A DNA stretch of 11,226 bases from Deltaproteobacteria bacterium (GTDB lineage Bacteria > Myxococcota_A > Polyangia > Haliangiales > Haliangiaceae). Position 1 is the first letter of the stretch. Each line of letters starts with the position of its first letter. The notes under the pieces are model-generated. The model saw only the letters and a list, made by a program, of their open reading frames with translations, did no database searches and was not told where the DNA came from. The stretch is from the NCBI GenBank assembly GCA_013696695.1, contig JACCYD010000443.1, positions 1 through 11,226 on the forward strand, in the 5' to 3' direction. This document shows, piece by piece, positions 4,945 through 11,226 of the stretch. Both the position numbers and the translations under genes were made by a program.

Positions 4945-7026
4945 GTGCTGGCCGGCGAGGTCCTCGACCGCATCCCGATGGAGCCCGGCGTCTACCTGTT
5001 CAAGGACGCCAAGGGCACGGTCGTGTACGTCGGCAAGGCGAAGAACCTGCGCACCCGCGTGCGGCAGTATTTTCGCGAGGGCGGCGACGAGCGGTTCTTC
5101 GTCGCGGCGGGATTTCTCGGCAGGGCGGTGACCGACGTCGAGACGATCGTCGTGACGTCGTCGAAGGAGGCGCTGCTCCTCGAGAACCACCTGATCAAGA
5201 AGCACCAGCCGAAGTTCAACGTCAAGCTGCGCGACGACAAGCAGTACCTCGTGCTGCGGTTGCTCGATCCGGCAACCGACAGCCAGCAAAAACGGGAGCA
5301 GTTTCCGCGCGTCGAAGTGGTGCGAAACATTCGCGACGACAAGGCGAACTACTTCGGGCCGTATCACTCGGCGACCAGCGCGCGCGAGACGCTGCGCACG
5401 CTGAACCGTCACTTCCAGTTGCGCACGTGCACCGATCACGTGCTCGAGAGTCGCGGCCGTCCGTGCCTGCAGTACCAGATCAAGCGGTGCTCCGGGCCGT
5501 GTGCCCTCGACGTCACGCCGGAGATGTACGCGGAGCAAGTCGAGGACGTGAAGATGTTCCTCGGCGGGAAGAATGCCGAGCTCGTTCAGCGTCTGCGCGG
5601 TCGCATGGTCACGCGATCGACGAACGAGGATTACGAGACCGCCGCGGTGCTTCGCGATTCGCTGGCAGCTGTCGAGCGAACGCTCGCGAAGCAACACATC
5701 GTCCAGGACGACTTCGTCGATCAGGACGTGTGGGGCATCTTCCGCGAGGCCGATGCCGTCGAGGTGGTCGTGCTGTTCATTCGCGCGGGCAAGCTGGTCG
5801 GCCGGCGCGCGTTTTCGCAGAAGGATCAGGAGCTGCCCGACACCAACGTGATCGCGGAGTATCTCCAGCAGTACTACGCGACCGGCACGTTCATCCCCGA
5901 CGAGGTCATGGTCGGTGTCGAGCTCGAGGATTCCGAACCGCTCGCCGAGTGGCTCGGCACCGCGCGCGGCAAGCGGGTCAAGATCGTCGAGCCGCGACGG
6001 GGCGTGCGAGCGAAGCTGGTCGAGCTCGCGGATCGCAACGCGGCGGCGTCGGCGAGCTCGCGTCGGGGCAAGAACGCCGATGCCGAGGAGTTGCTCGCAA
6101 AGGTCGCGAAGCGGCTCGACCTGCCGCGATCGCCTCGGCGCATCGAGTGCTTCGACATCGCGCATATCCAGGGCACCGACACGGTCGCCGCGATGGTGAC
6201 GTTTGTCGACGGTGTCGCCGCGCGGGGCCTGTATCGCAAGTTCAAGGTGCGCGAATCCGGGAACGACGACTTCGCCGCGATGTACGAGGTGCTGACGCGG
6301 CGGTTTCGCCGCCCCGCTGAGGATCGAGATGTCGATCCGGCCTGGGCGTTTCCCGATCTCCTCGTGATCGATGGCGGCAAGGGTCAGCTCGCGATGGCGG
6401 TCGCCGCGTTGACGGATCTCGGCGTCAAGCTCGGCGGAGGGCTCGAGGTGATCGGCCTGGCGAAAGAGCGCGAGCTCGAAGCGGGCAGCGCACCCGATCG
6501 CATCTACCGCCGCAACGTCAAGGACTCGATCCCGCTGCGACCGAACTCGCCGGAGCTCTACGTGCTCGCGCGGATCCGCGACGAGGCCCACCGCTTCGCG
6601 AACACGTTCCACCAGGCGCGGCGCGCGAAGGGCACGCTGCGCAGCGAGCTCGACGGGATCACCGGCATCGGCGAGACCCGGCGGCAGAAGCTGCTCAAGC
6701 ACTTCGGCAGCGTGCGCGCGGTGCGGCTCGCCACGGTCGGGGAGCTCGCGAAGGCGCCCGGCATGAACCGCAAGGCGGCGGATGCGATCATCGCGTACTT
6801 CGTCGAGCGCGCCGAGGTCGAGACTGTCGACACCGCAGAGGCCGAGTACCCGAACGCCGCCACGATCACCGGCGAGATCTCGGCCGGTCAGGCGATGGTC
6901 GCCGAAACGGAGACCGACCCCGATGCCGACGCTTTGACCGTCGCGTCACCGGAGTCGGAGGACGACGCCAACGTGGAAGGCCGCGCCGGCGATGTCGATG
7001 TCGATGCAGAGATCGACGCGGTCTAG
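4945..7026 (+). CDS. uvrC: UvrABC system protein C (excinuclease subunit)
   Basis: UvrC makes both incisions around bulky DNA lesions after UvrA and UvrB have loaded, in nucleotide excision repair. The 693-residue product has the expected order. The GIY-YIG nuclease spans about 12-92 (GVYLF, VVYVGKAKNL, and ENHLIKKHQPKFN with E80 as the likely metal-binding Glu). Cys at 162, 174, 182 and 186 have the 12-8-4 spacing of the cysteines reported to hold an Fe-S cluster in E. coli UvrC. The UvrB-binding UVR segment is at about 203-248 and the RNase H-like nuclease at about 399-560, with D404, D441/D442, D476 (VIDGGKGQL) and H549 as likely catalytic residues. The helix-hairpin-helix pair is at about 568-620. 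Beyond it is an acidic tail of about 70 residues that E. coli UvrC (610 residues) lacks. The GTG start has TAAGGT (4931-4936) eight bases upstream. The TAG stop is shared within CTAG with the convergent gene. Confidence 0.97.
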   Translation: MLAGEVLDRIPMEPGVYLFKDAKGTVVYVGKAKNLRTRVRQYFREGGDERFFVAAGFLGRAVTDVETIVVTSSKEALLLENHLIKKHQPKFNVKLRDDKQYLVLRLLDPATDSQQKREQFPRVEVVRNIRDDKANYFGPYHSATSARETLRTLNRHFQLRTCTDHVLESRGRPCLQYQIKRCSGPCALDVTPEMYAEQVEDVKMFLGGKNAELVQRLRGRMVTRSTNEDYETAAVLRDSLAAVERTLAKQHIVQDDFVDQDVWGIFREADAVEVVVLFIRAGKLVGRRAFSQKDQELPDTNVIAEYLQQYYATGTFIPDEVMVGVELEDSEPLAEWLGTARGKRVKIVEPRRGVRAKLVELADRNAAASASSRRGKNADAEELLAKVAKRLDLPRSPRRIECFDIAHIQGTDTVAAMVTFVDGVAARGLYRKFKVRESGNDDFAAMYEVLTRRFRRPAEDRDVDPAWAFPDLLVIDGGKGQLAMAVAALTDLGVKLGGGLEVIGLAKERELEAGSAPDRIYRRNVKDSIPLRPNSPELYVLARIRDEAHRFANTFHQARRAKGTLRSELDGITGIGETRRQKLLKHFGSVRAVRLATVGELAKAPGMNRKAADAIIAYFVERAEVETVDTAEAEYPNAATITGEISAGQAMVAETETDPDADALTVASPESEDDANVEGRAGDVDVDAEIDAV

Positions 7027-7973
7027 AACTCGAGGGTGCTGAGCACCGGCCCGCGGGTGCAATCGTCCTGGCAGTTCTTCGGCGTGAACGTGCAGGCCTG
7101 GAGGAAATTGTTCTCGTCGGTCGAGAAGTTCACCCAGTTGAGCTCGTCGTTCTTGGTCAGCACTTCGGTCGCGCACTGGTCGTACAGCGCGTCGACATTG
7201 ACGGCGGGGAAGCCTTCGTCGTGGCTGCCGACTTCCGCGCCGGTCTCGCTCCAGCTGGTCGAGTCGCCACCGCTGATGTGTTGCTCCTTGTAGTGGCGCT
7301 CGACGACGAGGCCATTCGCGACGACGACCGTGGTCTGGAAGCCGAAGCCCGAGAACGACTGGAAGTCGCGGGTATAGGTGTACGAGTTGTCGTGCTTCGC
7401 CTTGGCAGCGTCGAACGACACGCGGCTGTCGCCGAGCATCTCGAGGCGCTCCGCGTTCGTCGGCGAGCACTTCTTGACCTCGCTCGACGGCGACGCGTAC
7501 GCGAACTGGGGGCGCGGCGACGGGACCTTGAACTTGACGACCGTATGCGGATTCGTGAACGCCTGCGTGACGAGGCAATCGGAACCCGGGCTGGTCGCCT
7601 TGGTCTCGAGCAGCAGCGCGCCGTGGTTCGCGTAGTGCGAGAGGCCGGTGATGCGCGCCGAGTAGCCGCCGGTGTTCTTGCTGCCGGTGCCGTAGAACGC
7701 GACCCACTCGCGAGAGAAGTCGACGTCCGCGGGCGCCTTGGTGCCCATCGTGCGCTCCCACGCCTTCTTGGTGGTGATGATGAACGTGCCGCCCTTCTGG
7801 AGGCGGTCGGTCGAGATGTCCGCGAACTGGAGCTCGGTGACTTCGAGGGCGGCAGCATCGGCCTTGCCGGTGGCGGGTGCGCCGTCCTCGAACGGGAGCT
7901 CGCCCTCGACGATGGCGTCGGTGGCGCAGGCGGTGGAGAGGAGGGTGGAAGCGAAGAGATAAGCGAGGCGCAT
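7023..7973 (-). CDS. Putative lipoprotein with PrcB-like domain and DUF6174-like C-terminus
   Basis: The 316-residue product starts MRLAYLFASTLLSTAC, a short signal peptide ending in a degenerate lipobox (STAC) with Ala after the Cys, which would suit outer-membrane sorting. AAGGA is correctly placed before this ATG (about seven bases), so it is preferred over a start 28 codons upstream. Residues 55-150 resemble the PrcB C-terminal domain: DVDFSREWVAFYGTG, GGYSARITG and a PGSDCLVTQAFTNPHTVVKF strand pair. PrcB is known as a partner of the PrtP (dentilisin) protease in Treponema; no protease gene is nearby here. Residues 185-316 (YTYTRDF, VVVANGLVVERHY, ALYDQC, and a C-rich end with C294, C301 and C305) look like DUF6174, at lower confidence. 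Six cysteines remain after the lipidated one, so three disulfides are possible. The stop overlaps the uvrC stop. Role unknown. Confidence 0.8.
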   Translation of the reverse strand: MRLAYLFASTLLSTACATDAIVEGELPFEDGAPATGKADAAALEVTELQFADISTDRLQKGGTFIITTKKAWERTMGTKAPADVDFSREWVAFYGTGSKNTGGYSARITGLSHYANHGALLLETKATSPGSDCLVTQAFTNPHTVVKFKVPSPRPQFAYASPSSEVKKCSPTNAERLEMLGDSRVSFDAAKAKHDNSYTYTRDFQSFSGFGFQTTVVVANGLVVERHYKEQHISGGDSTSWSETGAEVGSHDEGFPAVNVDALYDQCATEVLTKNDELNWVNFSTDENNFLQACTFTPKNCQDDCTRGPVLSTLEF

Positions 7974-8381
7974 TGGAAGTTCCTTAAGCGAAGGGGTTGA
8001 TGACGGTGTCTTTAGAACAGCGATCGCGCGCCCGCCAGTGGCGATCGGGGTTGCCACGGGAGCGCATGTGAACCGACGTTCCGAGGAGGAACACCGAGTT
8101 GAGTGCTGGCACAGAACCGCATCGCGGCGTCGGTCGCGACCTGCCAGAAGACGTCAGCGCAGGGGCACCCTGCGACACCACCAGGACACGTTTCATTTGT
8201 CATTAGCTGGTTTAATGCCTCTATAAACGCGGTTTATGAGGAGATAACGCCGAACTGACCGTGGGGCGTCCGACGAGAACGGCACTCGCGCTGATCCTGC
8301 TCGGATTTCACCCAGGGTCGAGCGCGCGGCGTTGCGGGCCTTGCGCACGGATCACGTGCGGGCCGTTTTCTTCGAGCCGGG
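7974..8381. other. Intergenic region between two minus-strand genes
   Basis: No convincing gene was found in these 408 bases. It should hold the promoter of the downstream lipoprotein gene (start at 7973) and the 3' untranslated part of the H1-tail gene pair. Two short minus-strand frames overlap here (8012-8203, 63 codons, with several Cys; 7984-8196, 70 codons); neither has a Shine-Dalgarno or a recognisable domain. The stretch 8188-8245 is clearly richer in A+T than its surroundings and contains a palindrome. CTGGCA (8106-8111) and TGCCAG (8142-8147) could pair at long range, but no known riboswitch was recognised. Confidence 0.6.
8223..8237. promoter_or_regulatory. 15-bp palindrome in an AT-rich stretch
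   Basis: ATAAAC (8223-8228) and GTTTAT (8232-8237) are perfect inverted arms around GCG, giving ATAAACGCGGTTTAT. It lies about 250 bp upstream of the lipoprotein start and 145 bp beyond the end of the H1-tail gene. On the minus strand TATAGA (8225 to 8220) overlaps it and could be a -10 box, but a -35 box is not clear. It is an operator-like site by form only. Confidence 0.35.
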
Positions 8382-8466
8382 CTACTTCGACGCGGGCTTC
8401 TTCGAGGCGCGCTTCTTCGAAGCGGGCTTGTTCGCGGCGGGCTTCCTCGAAGCGGGCTTGTTCGCG
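8362..8466 (-). repeat. Degenerate 15-bp tandem repeats encoding the basic tail
   Basis: Seven 15-base units run in phase from 8362, 8377, 8392, 8407, 8422, 8437 and 8452, with a plus-strand consensus near GCGGGCTTCTTCGAG; the units at 8422 and 8452 are identical. They encode pentapeptides such as SKKPA on the minus strand. The first two units (8362-8391) lie wholly or partly after the annotated stop codon. Confidence 0.7.
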
Positions 8467-8981
8467 GCAGCGGACTTCTTGAAGCTCGCGCGTGGGCGGG
8501 ACTTCGGAAGCCGCTGTTCGACGTCGCGCTCCCACGCCTCGCGATCGAGCCAGGCGCCGAGATATTCGCGAATCGAGGGATCCTCCGCGACCTTCGTGGC
8601 CTCGGCGAGCACGCTCGCCAGAACGGCAAGCACGCGAGCACGCTGGGGCGAGCGCGGTGCGGTCCGACCGAGTAGTGCGTTGCACTCCTCGAAGTCATCG
8701 CGATAGTTGTCGTTGCGCTCGCGCCCCCACCGTCGCTCGAGCTCGGCGAGGTCTCGGTGGATGTACTTGGGAGACGACTCGCGAAGTGCGAACGCGGCAT
8801 CGAGCGTGACCTGGACGCGGTCGCGGATGGCCTGGAACTCCTCGCGACTGCCGAGACGTTGTTGGCACGTCAGGCAGAAGTCGATCGCCTTGTCGGCGGA
8901 GATCTTGCGAAGCCGCCACCGCTCCTCGAGCTCGTCGAGCGCGGGGAGTAGCTTCGCGATGAACTCGGGACCGATCGCCAT
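8382..8981 (-). CDS. Hypothetical protein with histone-H1-like basic tail, possibly truncated by a nonsense codon
   Basis: The 199-residue product has a helical, charged region of about 160 residues, with three cysteines (C36, C39 and C100) including a CLTC pair, and no family I recognise. Residues 160-199 form a basic tail of repeated K-P-A-(S/A)-(K/N/R) pentapeptides, similar in style to histone-H1-like bacterial proteins that bind DNA or RNA non-specifically. The gene begins 13 bases after the stop of the upstream H1-tail gene, so the two are probably co-transcribed. The TAG stop (8384 to 8382) lies within a repeat unit where neighbouring units have AAG. The frame continues P-G-S-K-K-T-A-R-T to a TGA at 8354-8352, so the original tail may have been nine residues longer. 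Nucleic-acid binding by the tail is inferred from composition. Confidence 0.75.
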   Translation of the reverse strand: MAIGPEFIAKLLPALDELEERWRLRKISADKAIDFCLTCQQRLGSREEFQAIRDRVQVTLDAAFALRESSPKYIHRDLAELERRWGRERNDNYRDDFEECNALLGRTAPRSPQRARVLAVLASVLAEATKVAEDPSIREYLGAWLDREAWERDVEQRLPKSRPRASFKKSAAANKPASRKPAANKPASKKRASKKPASK

Positions 8982-8994
8982 CGAAGCCGGGCGA

Positions 8995-9822
8995 TCAGCG
9001 TTTCTTCTTCGCTGGCTTCTTCGCGGCTGACTTCTTCGCCGCTGGCTTCTTCGCCGCTGGCTTCTTCGCCGCAGGCTTCTTTGCCGCAGGCTTCTTTGCC
9101 GCAGGTTTCTTGGCGCCGGGCTTCACCTCGGCCGGCTTTGACTGCTTCGCAGACGCTGCGTTGTTCGCGGGCGCTGGCTGCTTTGGCGCTGCCTTCGCTG
9201 GCTTCGCCGCGGGCTTGGCCGCCGGTGTTTCGTCGTCGTTGTCATCGTCATCGCCGTCGTCGACGGCATCGCTGGACTCGGCGCTCTGCGTGCCATCGAA
9301 GCTGTAATAGAGGATGTCGCTCCAGTACCCCGGGCGGGCCTTCTCGGCCCACTCCGAGCGCAGCTCGGCGAGCCACGCATCCTCTTCGCCCGCCACCGCC
9401 GCGGCGGCGCGCGCTGCGACATCGGGAATCTCGGCGTGCAGATCGGCGACCAGCTTGTTCAGATCCTCGCCCATCAGATCGAGGATCTCGCCGGCCTCGA
9501 GCAGGATGTACTTGCTCGGTGGCGTGGTGGCGAGGAACTCCTTCATCTGCGCGAGCTCTTCGTCGAACTCCTTGCGATCGCCGAGGTCCCCCTCTCCGAG
9601 CTTGTCGAAGAACGCGCTCGCGCGATCGAACGCGCCTTCGCGATCCGCGATGATGGCGATGTCGTGCTCCCAGATCGCCGAGCGCACGACGTGCGGGTTG
9701 GCGGCGACCATCAGCTTGTGAACCAGCGGGATCTCCCAGCCATACTCGCTGAGCCCACGCGCGCGGAACCCCTTACCACCTGGAATCTCGTCGCACGTGT
9801 AGAGGTGTGAGCGATTCGCCAT
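8995..9822 (-). CDS. MANRSxLY-family protein with acidic linker and (AAKKP)n histone-H1-like tail
   Basis: The 275-residue product begins MANRSHLYTCDE, which recalls a widespread family of uncharacterised bacterial proteins opening MANRSYLY (the DUF7822 group, from memory). Residues 1-175 look globular, with GLSEYGWEIPLVHKLMVA and a Trp-rich end (WLAELRSEWAE, GYWSDILYYSFDG). A strongly acidic run follows (187-198, DDGDDDDNDDE), then a basic tail (200-275) made of AAKP and finally AAKKP repeats, ending KKKR. Such tails resemble eukaryotic histone H1 C-termini and bacterial H1-like proteins, suggesting nucleic-acid binding; the role of the head domain is unknown. It is the first gene of a two-gene minus-strand unit. 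Upstream, a hairpin could cover its weak ribosome binding site. It diverges from the lipoprotein gene at 9915. Confidence 0.82.
   Translation of the reverse strand: MANRSHLYTCDEIPGGKGFRARGLSEYGWEIPLVHKLMVAANPHVVRSAIWEHDIAIIADREGAFDRASAFFDKLGEGDLGDRKEFDEELAQMKEFLATTPPSKYILLEAGEILDLMGEDLNKLVADLHAEIPDVAARAAAAVAGEEDAWLAELRSEWAEKARPGYWSDILYYSFDGTQSAESSDAVDDGDDDDNDDETPAAKPAAKPAKAAPKQPAPANNAASAKQSKPAEVKPGAKKPAAKKPAAKKPAAKKPAAKKPAAKKSAAKKPAKKKR
9011..9115 (-). repeat. Seven 15-bp tandem repeats encoding AAKKP pentapeptides
   Basis: Units start at 9011, 9026, 9041, 9056, 9071, 9086 and 9101. The plus-strand consensus is GCTGGCTTCTTCGCC or GCAGGCTTCTTTGCC; units at 9041 and 9056 are identical, as are 9071 and 9086. 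The near-identity at synonymous positions points to recent duplication rather than old selection on the protein alone. Confidence 0.9.
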
Positions 9823-9829
9823 GCTGGGA

Positions 9830-9850
9830 ACCTACTACAGCCGTGTAGGT
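9830..9850 (-). promoter_or_regulatory. Hairpin that could cover the ribosome binding site of the H1-tail operon
   Basis: ACCTAC (9830-9835) and GTAGGT (9845-9850) are perfect 6-bp inverted arms. An alternative pairing is CTACA/TGTAG around GCCG (9835-9848). In the minus-strand transcript the second arm, GUAGGU, lies seven bases before the AUG (9822-9820) and holds the only Shine-Dalgarno-like bases (AGG). It could be a DNA operator in the 92-bp divergent region or an RNA switch on translation. Confidence 0.3.
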
Positions 9851-9914
9851 ACGGATCGTTCCAGCACCTGCCACCTCGACCCATGCGAAGATGGGGAGTC
9901 TGTCGAGGGAATTC

Positions 9915-10457
9915 ATGACCAAGCCTTGCCTTGCCCTGATGCTGCTCGCCGCATGTGCCAGTGACGTCGACCGGCCGGAGCCGCCGGATCCACCGGACGA
10001 CTGGCTGCCGTCGGACATCGATGTCGACACCACCGTCGACAAGCTCGGCGCCGCGGGCTTCGCGAAGCTATGTGGCGCATTCGAAGATTACGTGCGCGAT
10101 ATGTTTCGCTCGAACCGGTTGATCCAGCTCGCGTGCACGGCGGACGCGCTCGAAACCACCACCGATGCGGTCGCCTGCGGTGACTCGGTCAATGCCTGCA
10201 TCAACATGGTCCCGCCCGCCGTCGAGAGTCAGCTCGAGCAGATCCTCGATCAGGCCGGGTGCACCGCGCTCGACATCACGCAGACGGGCTGCCAATCGAA
10301 GGTGTCGGCGCTCAAGAGCTGCCTCGATGCGCTCAGCGAGCAACTCGCGCGGATCGAGCTCCAGGCCACGTGTGCGGCCATCGGCTCGCCGGTGCCGGAG
10401 GACTGGTGGATGATCGATCTGCTGGCGGCGTGCATGGAAATCTCCGACGACTGCTGA
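9915..10457 (+). CDS. Cys-rich putative lipoprotein
   Basis: The 180-residue product starts MTKPCLALMLLAACASD, with a good lipobox (LAAC, lipidated C14) and Ala after it. GAGGGA stands four bases before this ATG, and it gives a cleaner signal peptide than the in-frame start eight codons upstream. The mature part has a Pro/Asp-rich linker (19-40) and then a probably helical domain with ten cysteines (53, 74, 88, 95, 116, 126, 136, 153, 173 and 180), an even number that would allow five disulfides in the periplasm or at the surface. No catalytic motif was seen and I do not recognise the family, though Cys-rich helical lipoproteins of this style are frequent in myxobacteria. It is divergent from the H1-tail unit and convergent with the methyltransferase. 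Confidence 0.8.
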   Translation: MTKPCLALMLLAACASDVDRPEPPDPPDDWLPSDIDVDTTVDKLGAAGFAKLCGAFEDYVRDMFRSNRLIQLACTADALETTTDAVACGDSVNACINMVPPAVESQLEQILDQAGCTALDITQTGCQSKVSALKSCLDALSEQLARIELQATCAAIGSPVPEDWWMIDLLAACMEISDDC

Positions 10458-10501
10458 TCACTTTGCGGAGCGCACCGCACGATTGGCGTCGCTGTACGTG
10501 C

Positions 10502-10520
10502 CTGCCGCGATGTCGGGCAG
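10502..10520. terminator. Weak hairpin between convergent genes
   Basis: CTGCC (10502-10506) and GGCAG (10516-10520) can pair around a nine-base loop in the 71-bp gap between the Cys-rich lipoprotein gene and the convergent methyltransferase gene. No T-run flanks it, so terminator activity is uncertain. Confidence 0.25.
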
Positions 10521-10528
10521 CGATCTGT

Positions 10529-11226
10529 TCATGCGGGCTTGGTCACGCGTAGCGAGAACATCAACGGGAGCTTCGGCTTGTCCGGTGGCATCACGAACCG
10601 CCCCGGCGCTTCCTCGACCATGAACGGGAACGCCTGCCACACGGTGTGCGCGTACTCGCGCATCTCCTCGAGGTGCAGCCCCGCCGAGGTCAGCGACGTG
10701 ATCGTCTCGCCGAGCTCGTGCGGCCACGAATACTCGGTGCCGGTGAACGTCGCCGTCGGATCGGAGTACGTCCCGACGGACGGCTCGAGCTCGATCGGCT
10801 CGGGCTGGCGAAAGTACGGATACTTGATGATCAGGTCGTTCGCGCTGCCGTCGAACAGCCACATCGTCGGATGCCCTTCGATGAAGAAGAACCGACCGCC
10901 CGGCTTCAGGTGGCGCGCGACGATCTTCCCCCACGGCTCGAGATCGGGCAGCCAGCCGATCACGCCGTACGACGTGAACACGACGTCGAACTGTTGATCG
11001 AGCACCTCCGTCAGCTCGTACAGATCGGTCTGGATGAAGCGGACGTCGACCGCCATCTCGGCCGCGAGTGCGCGCGCCTTCGCGATCGCCACGTCGGAGA
11101 AATCGATGCCGACCACCTCGCGCGCGCCGGCGAGCTTGATCCGGATCGAGTCCTGCCCGAAGTGACACTGCAGGTGGAGCACCGATTTGCCGGTGACGTC
11201 GCCGAGCCCATCGAGCACCTCCGGGT
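10529..11226 (-). CDS. Class I SAM-dependent methyltransferase (5' partial)
   Basis: The frame is open to the right edge, so the N-terminus is outside the window; the GTG at 11218 is likely internal because homologues have an N-terminal segment before LGDVTGKSVLHLQCHFG. The visible product of about 231 residues carries SAM-binding motif I (VLHLQCHFGQDSI), the acidic end of strand 2 (VVGIDFSDVAIAKA), motif II (FIQTDLYE), motif III-like FDVVFTSYGVIGWLPDL and a post-I strand (HLKPGGRFFFIEGHP). The second half (TYSWP-like TEYSWPHELGETI, EYAHTVWQAFPFM) is typical of a widespread methyltransferase group of unknown substrate. It probably acts on a small molecule, but the sequence does not say which. 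It is convergent with the Cys-rich lipoprotein gene. Confidence 0.9.
   Translation of the reverse strand, partial: PEVLDGLGDVTGKSVLHLQCHFGQDSIRIKLAGAREVVGIDFSDVAIAKARALAAEMAVDVRFIQTDLYELTEVLDQQFDVVFTSYGVIGWLPDLEPWGKIVARHLKPGGRFFFIEGHPTMWLFDGSANDLIIKYPYFRQPEPIELEPSVGTYSDPTATFTGTEYSWPHELGETITSLTSAGLHLEEMREYAHTVWQAFPFMVEEAPGRFVMPPDKPKLPLMFSLRVTKPA

Noticed and set aside
4936..6702. A 588-codon minus-strand frame opposite uvrC
   Set aside because: It is Arg/Leu/Glu/Asp-rich antisense of a clear uvrC gene, with no domain of its own; a usual effect of high GC content.
8012..8203. A 63-codon minus-strand frame with several cysteines (CPGGVAGCPCADVFW)
   Set aside because: It has no Shine-Dalgarno and no recognised domain, and it overlaps another equally weak frame; it may be a gene remnant but cannot be supported.
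8197..8227. TTGTCA (8197-8202) and TATAAA (8222-8227) as a plus-strand promoter
   Set aside because: The spacing is 19 bp and no plus-strand gene follows, so the match is probably due to local A+T richness.
8362..9115. CRISPR-like array suggested by regular repeats
   Set aside because: The 15-bp units are directly adjacent without spacers and are in frame with pentapeptide repeats of two proteins.

Overview
The window is very GC-rich, with strongly GC-biased third codon positions. It carries gene types that I associate with large-genome Myxococcota (Deltaproteobacteria, for example Kofleriaceae- or Polyangia-like bacteria): a Gly-rich secreted repeat protein, Cys-rich lipoproteins, a sigma factor fused to an envelope repeat protein, and proteins with histone-H1-like tails. 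The lineage is an inference from gene content; no rRNA or other phylogenetic marker apart from uvrC is present.

Layout, left to right. Positions 1-470 (+) hold the 3' end of a Gly-rich secreted-type protein, and 470-1012 (+) hold a FAS1-like protein whose start overlaps that stop codon by one base. A three-copy 22-bp tandem repeat (995-1060) straddles the FAS1 stop. Positions 1173-4472 (+) encode a 1099-residue fusion of an ECF-type sigma factor, a membrane segment and about eight carboxypeptidase-regulatory-like beta domains. Twenty-five bases later, 4498-4860 (+) encodes an ArsC/Spx-family thioredoxin-fold protein that conventional gene calling would truncate: the first Cys codon of its CxxC active site is an in-frame TGA, followed by a hairpin that fits the bacterial SECIS model. 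I read it as a selenoprotein (UTSC in place of CTSC), and it is the most notable feature of the window. A hairpin follows its stop. Positions 4945-7026 (+) are uvrC, with an acidic C-terminal extension.

The uvrC stop and the stop of the convergent gene share the palindrome CTAG at 7023-7026. Positions 7023-7973 (-) encode a PrcB-like lipoprotein. Positions 7974-8381 are mostly non-coding and include an AT-rich stretch with a 15-bp palindrome. Positions 9822-8382 (-) form a two-gene unit whose products both end in Lys/Ala/Pro-rich histone-H1-like tails made by 15-bp DNA repeats; the downstream gene seems to have a nonsense codon inside its repeat tract. Positions 9915-10457 (+) encode a Cys-rich lipoprotein, transcribed divergently from that unit. 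Positions 10529-11226 (-) are a SAM-dependent methyltransferase cut by the window edge.

Working picture: most of the window is chromosomal accessory sequence around one core repair gene. The sigma-fusion and selenoprotein pair is the only place where two genes seem likely to share a transcript and perhaps a process (envelope sensing and thiol redox, possibly both acting on RNA polymerase). That functional link is inference. No mobile elements, tRNA, rRNA or CRISPR arrays were seen.
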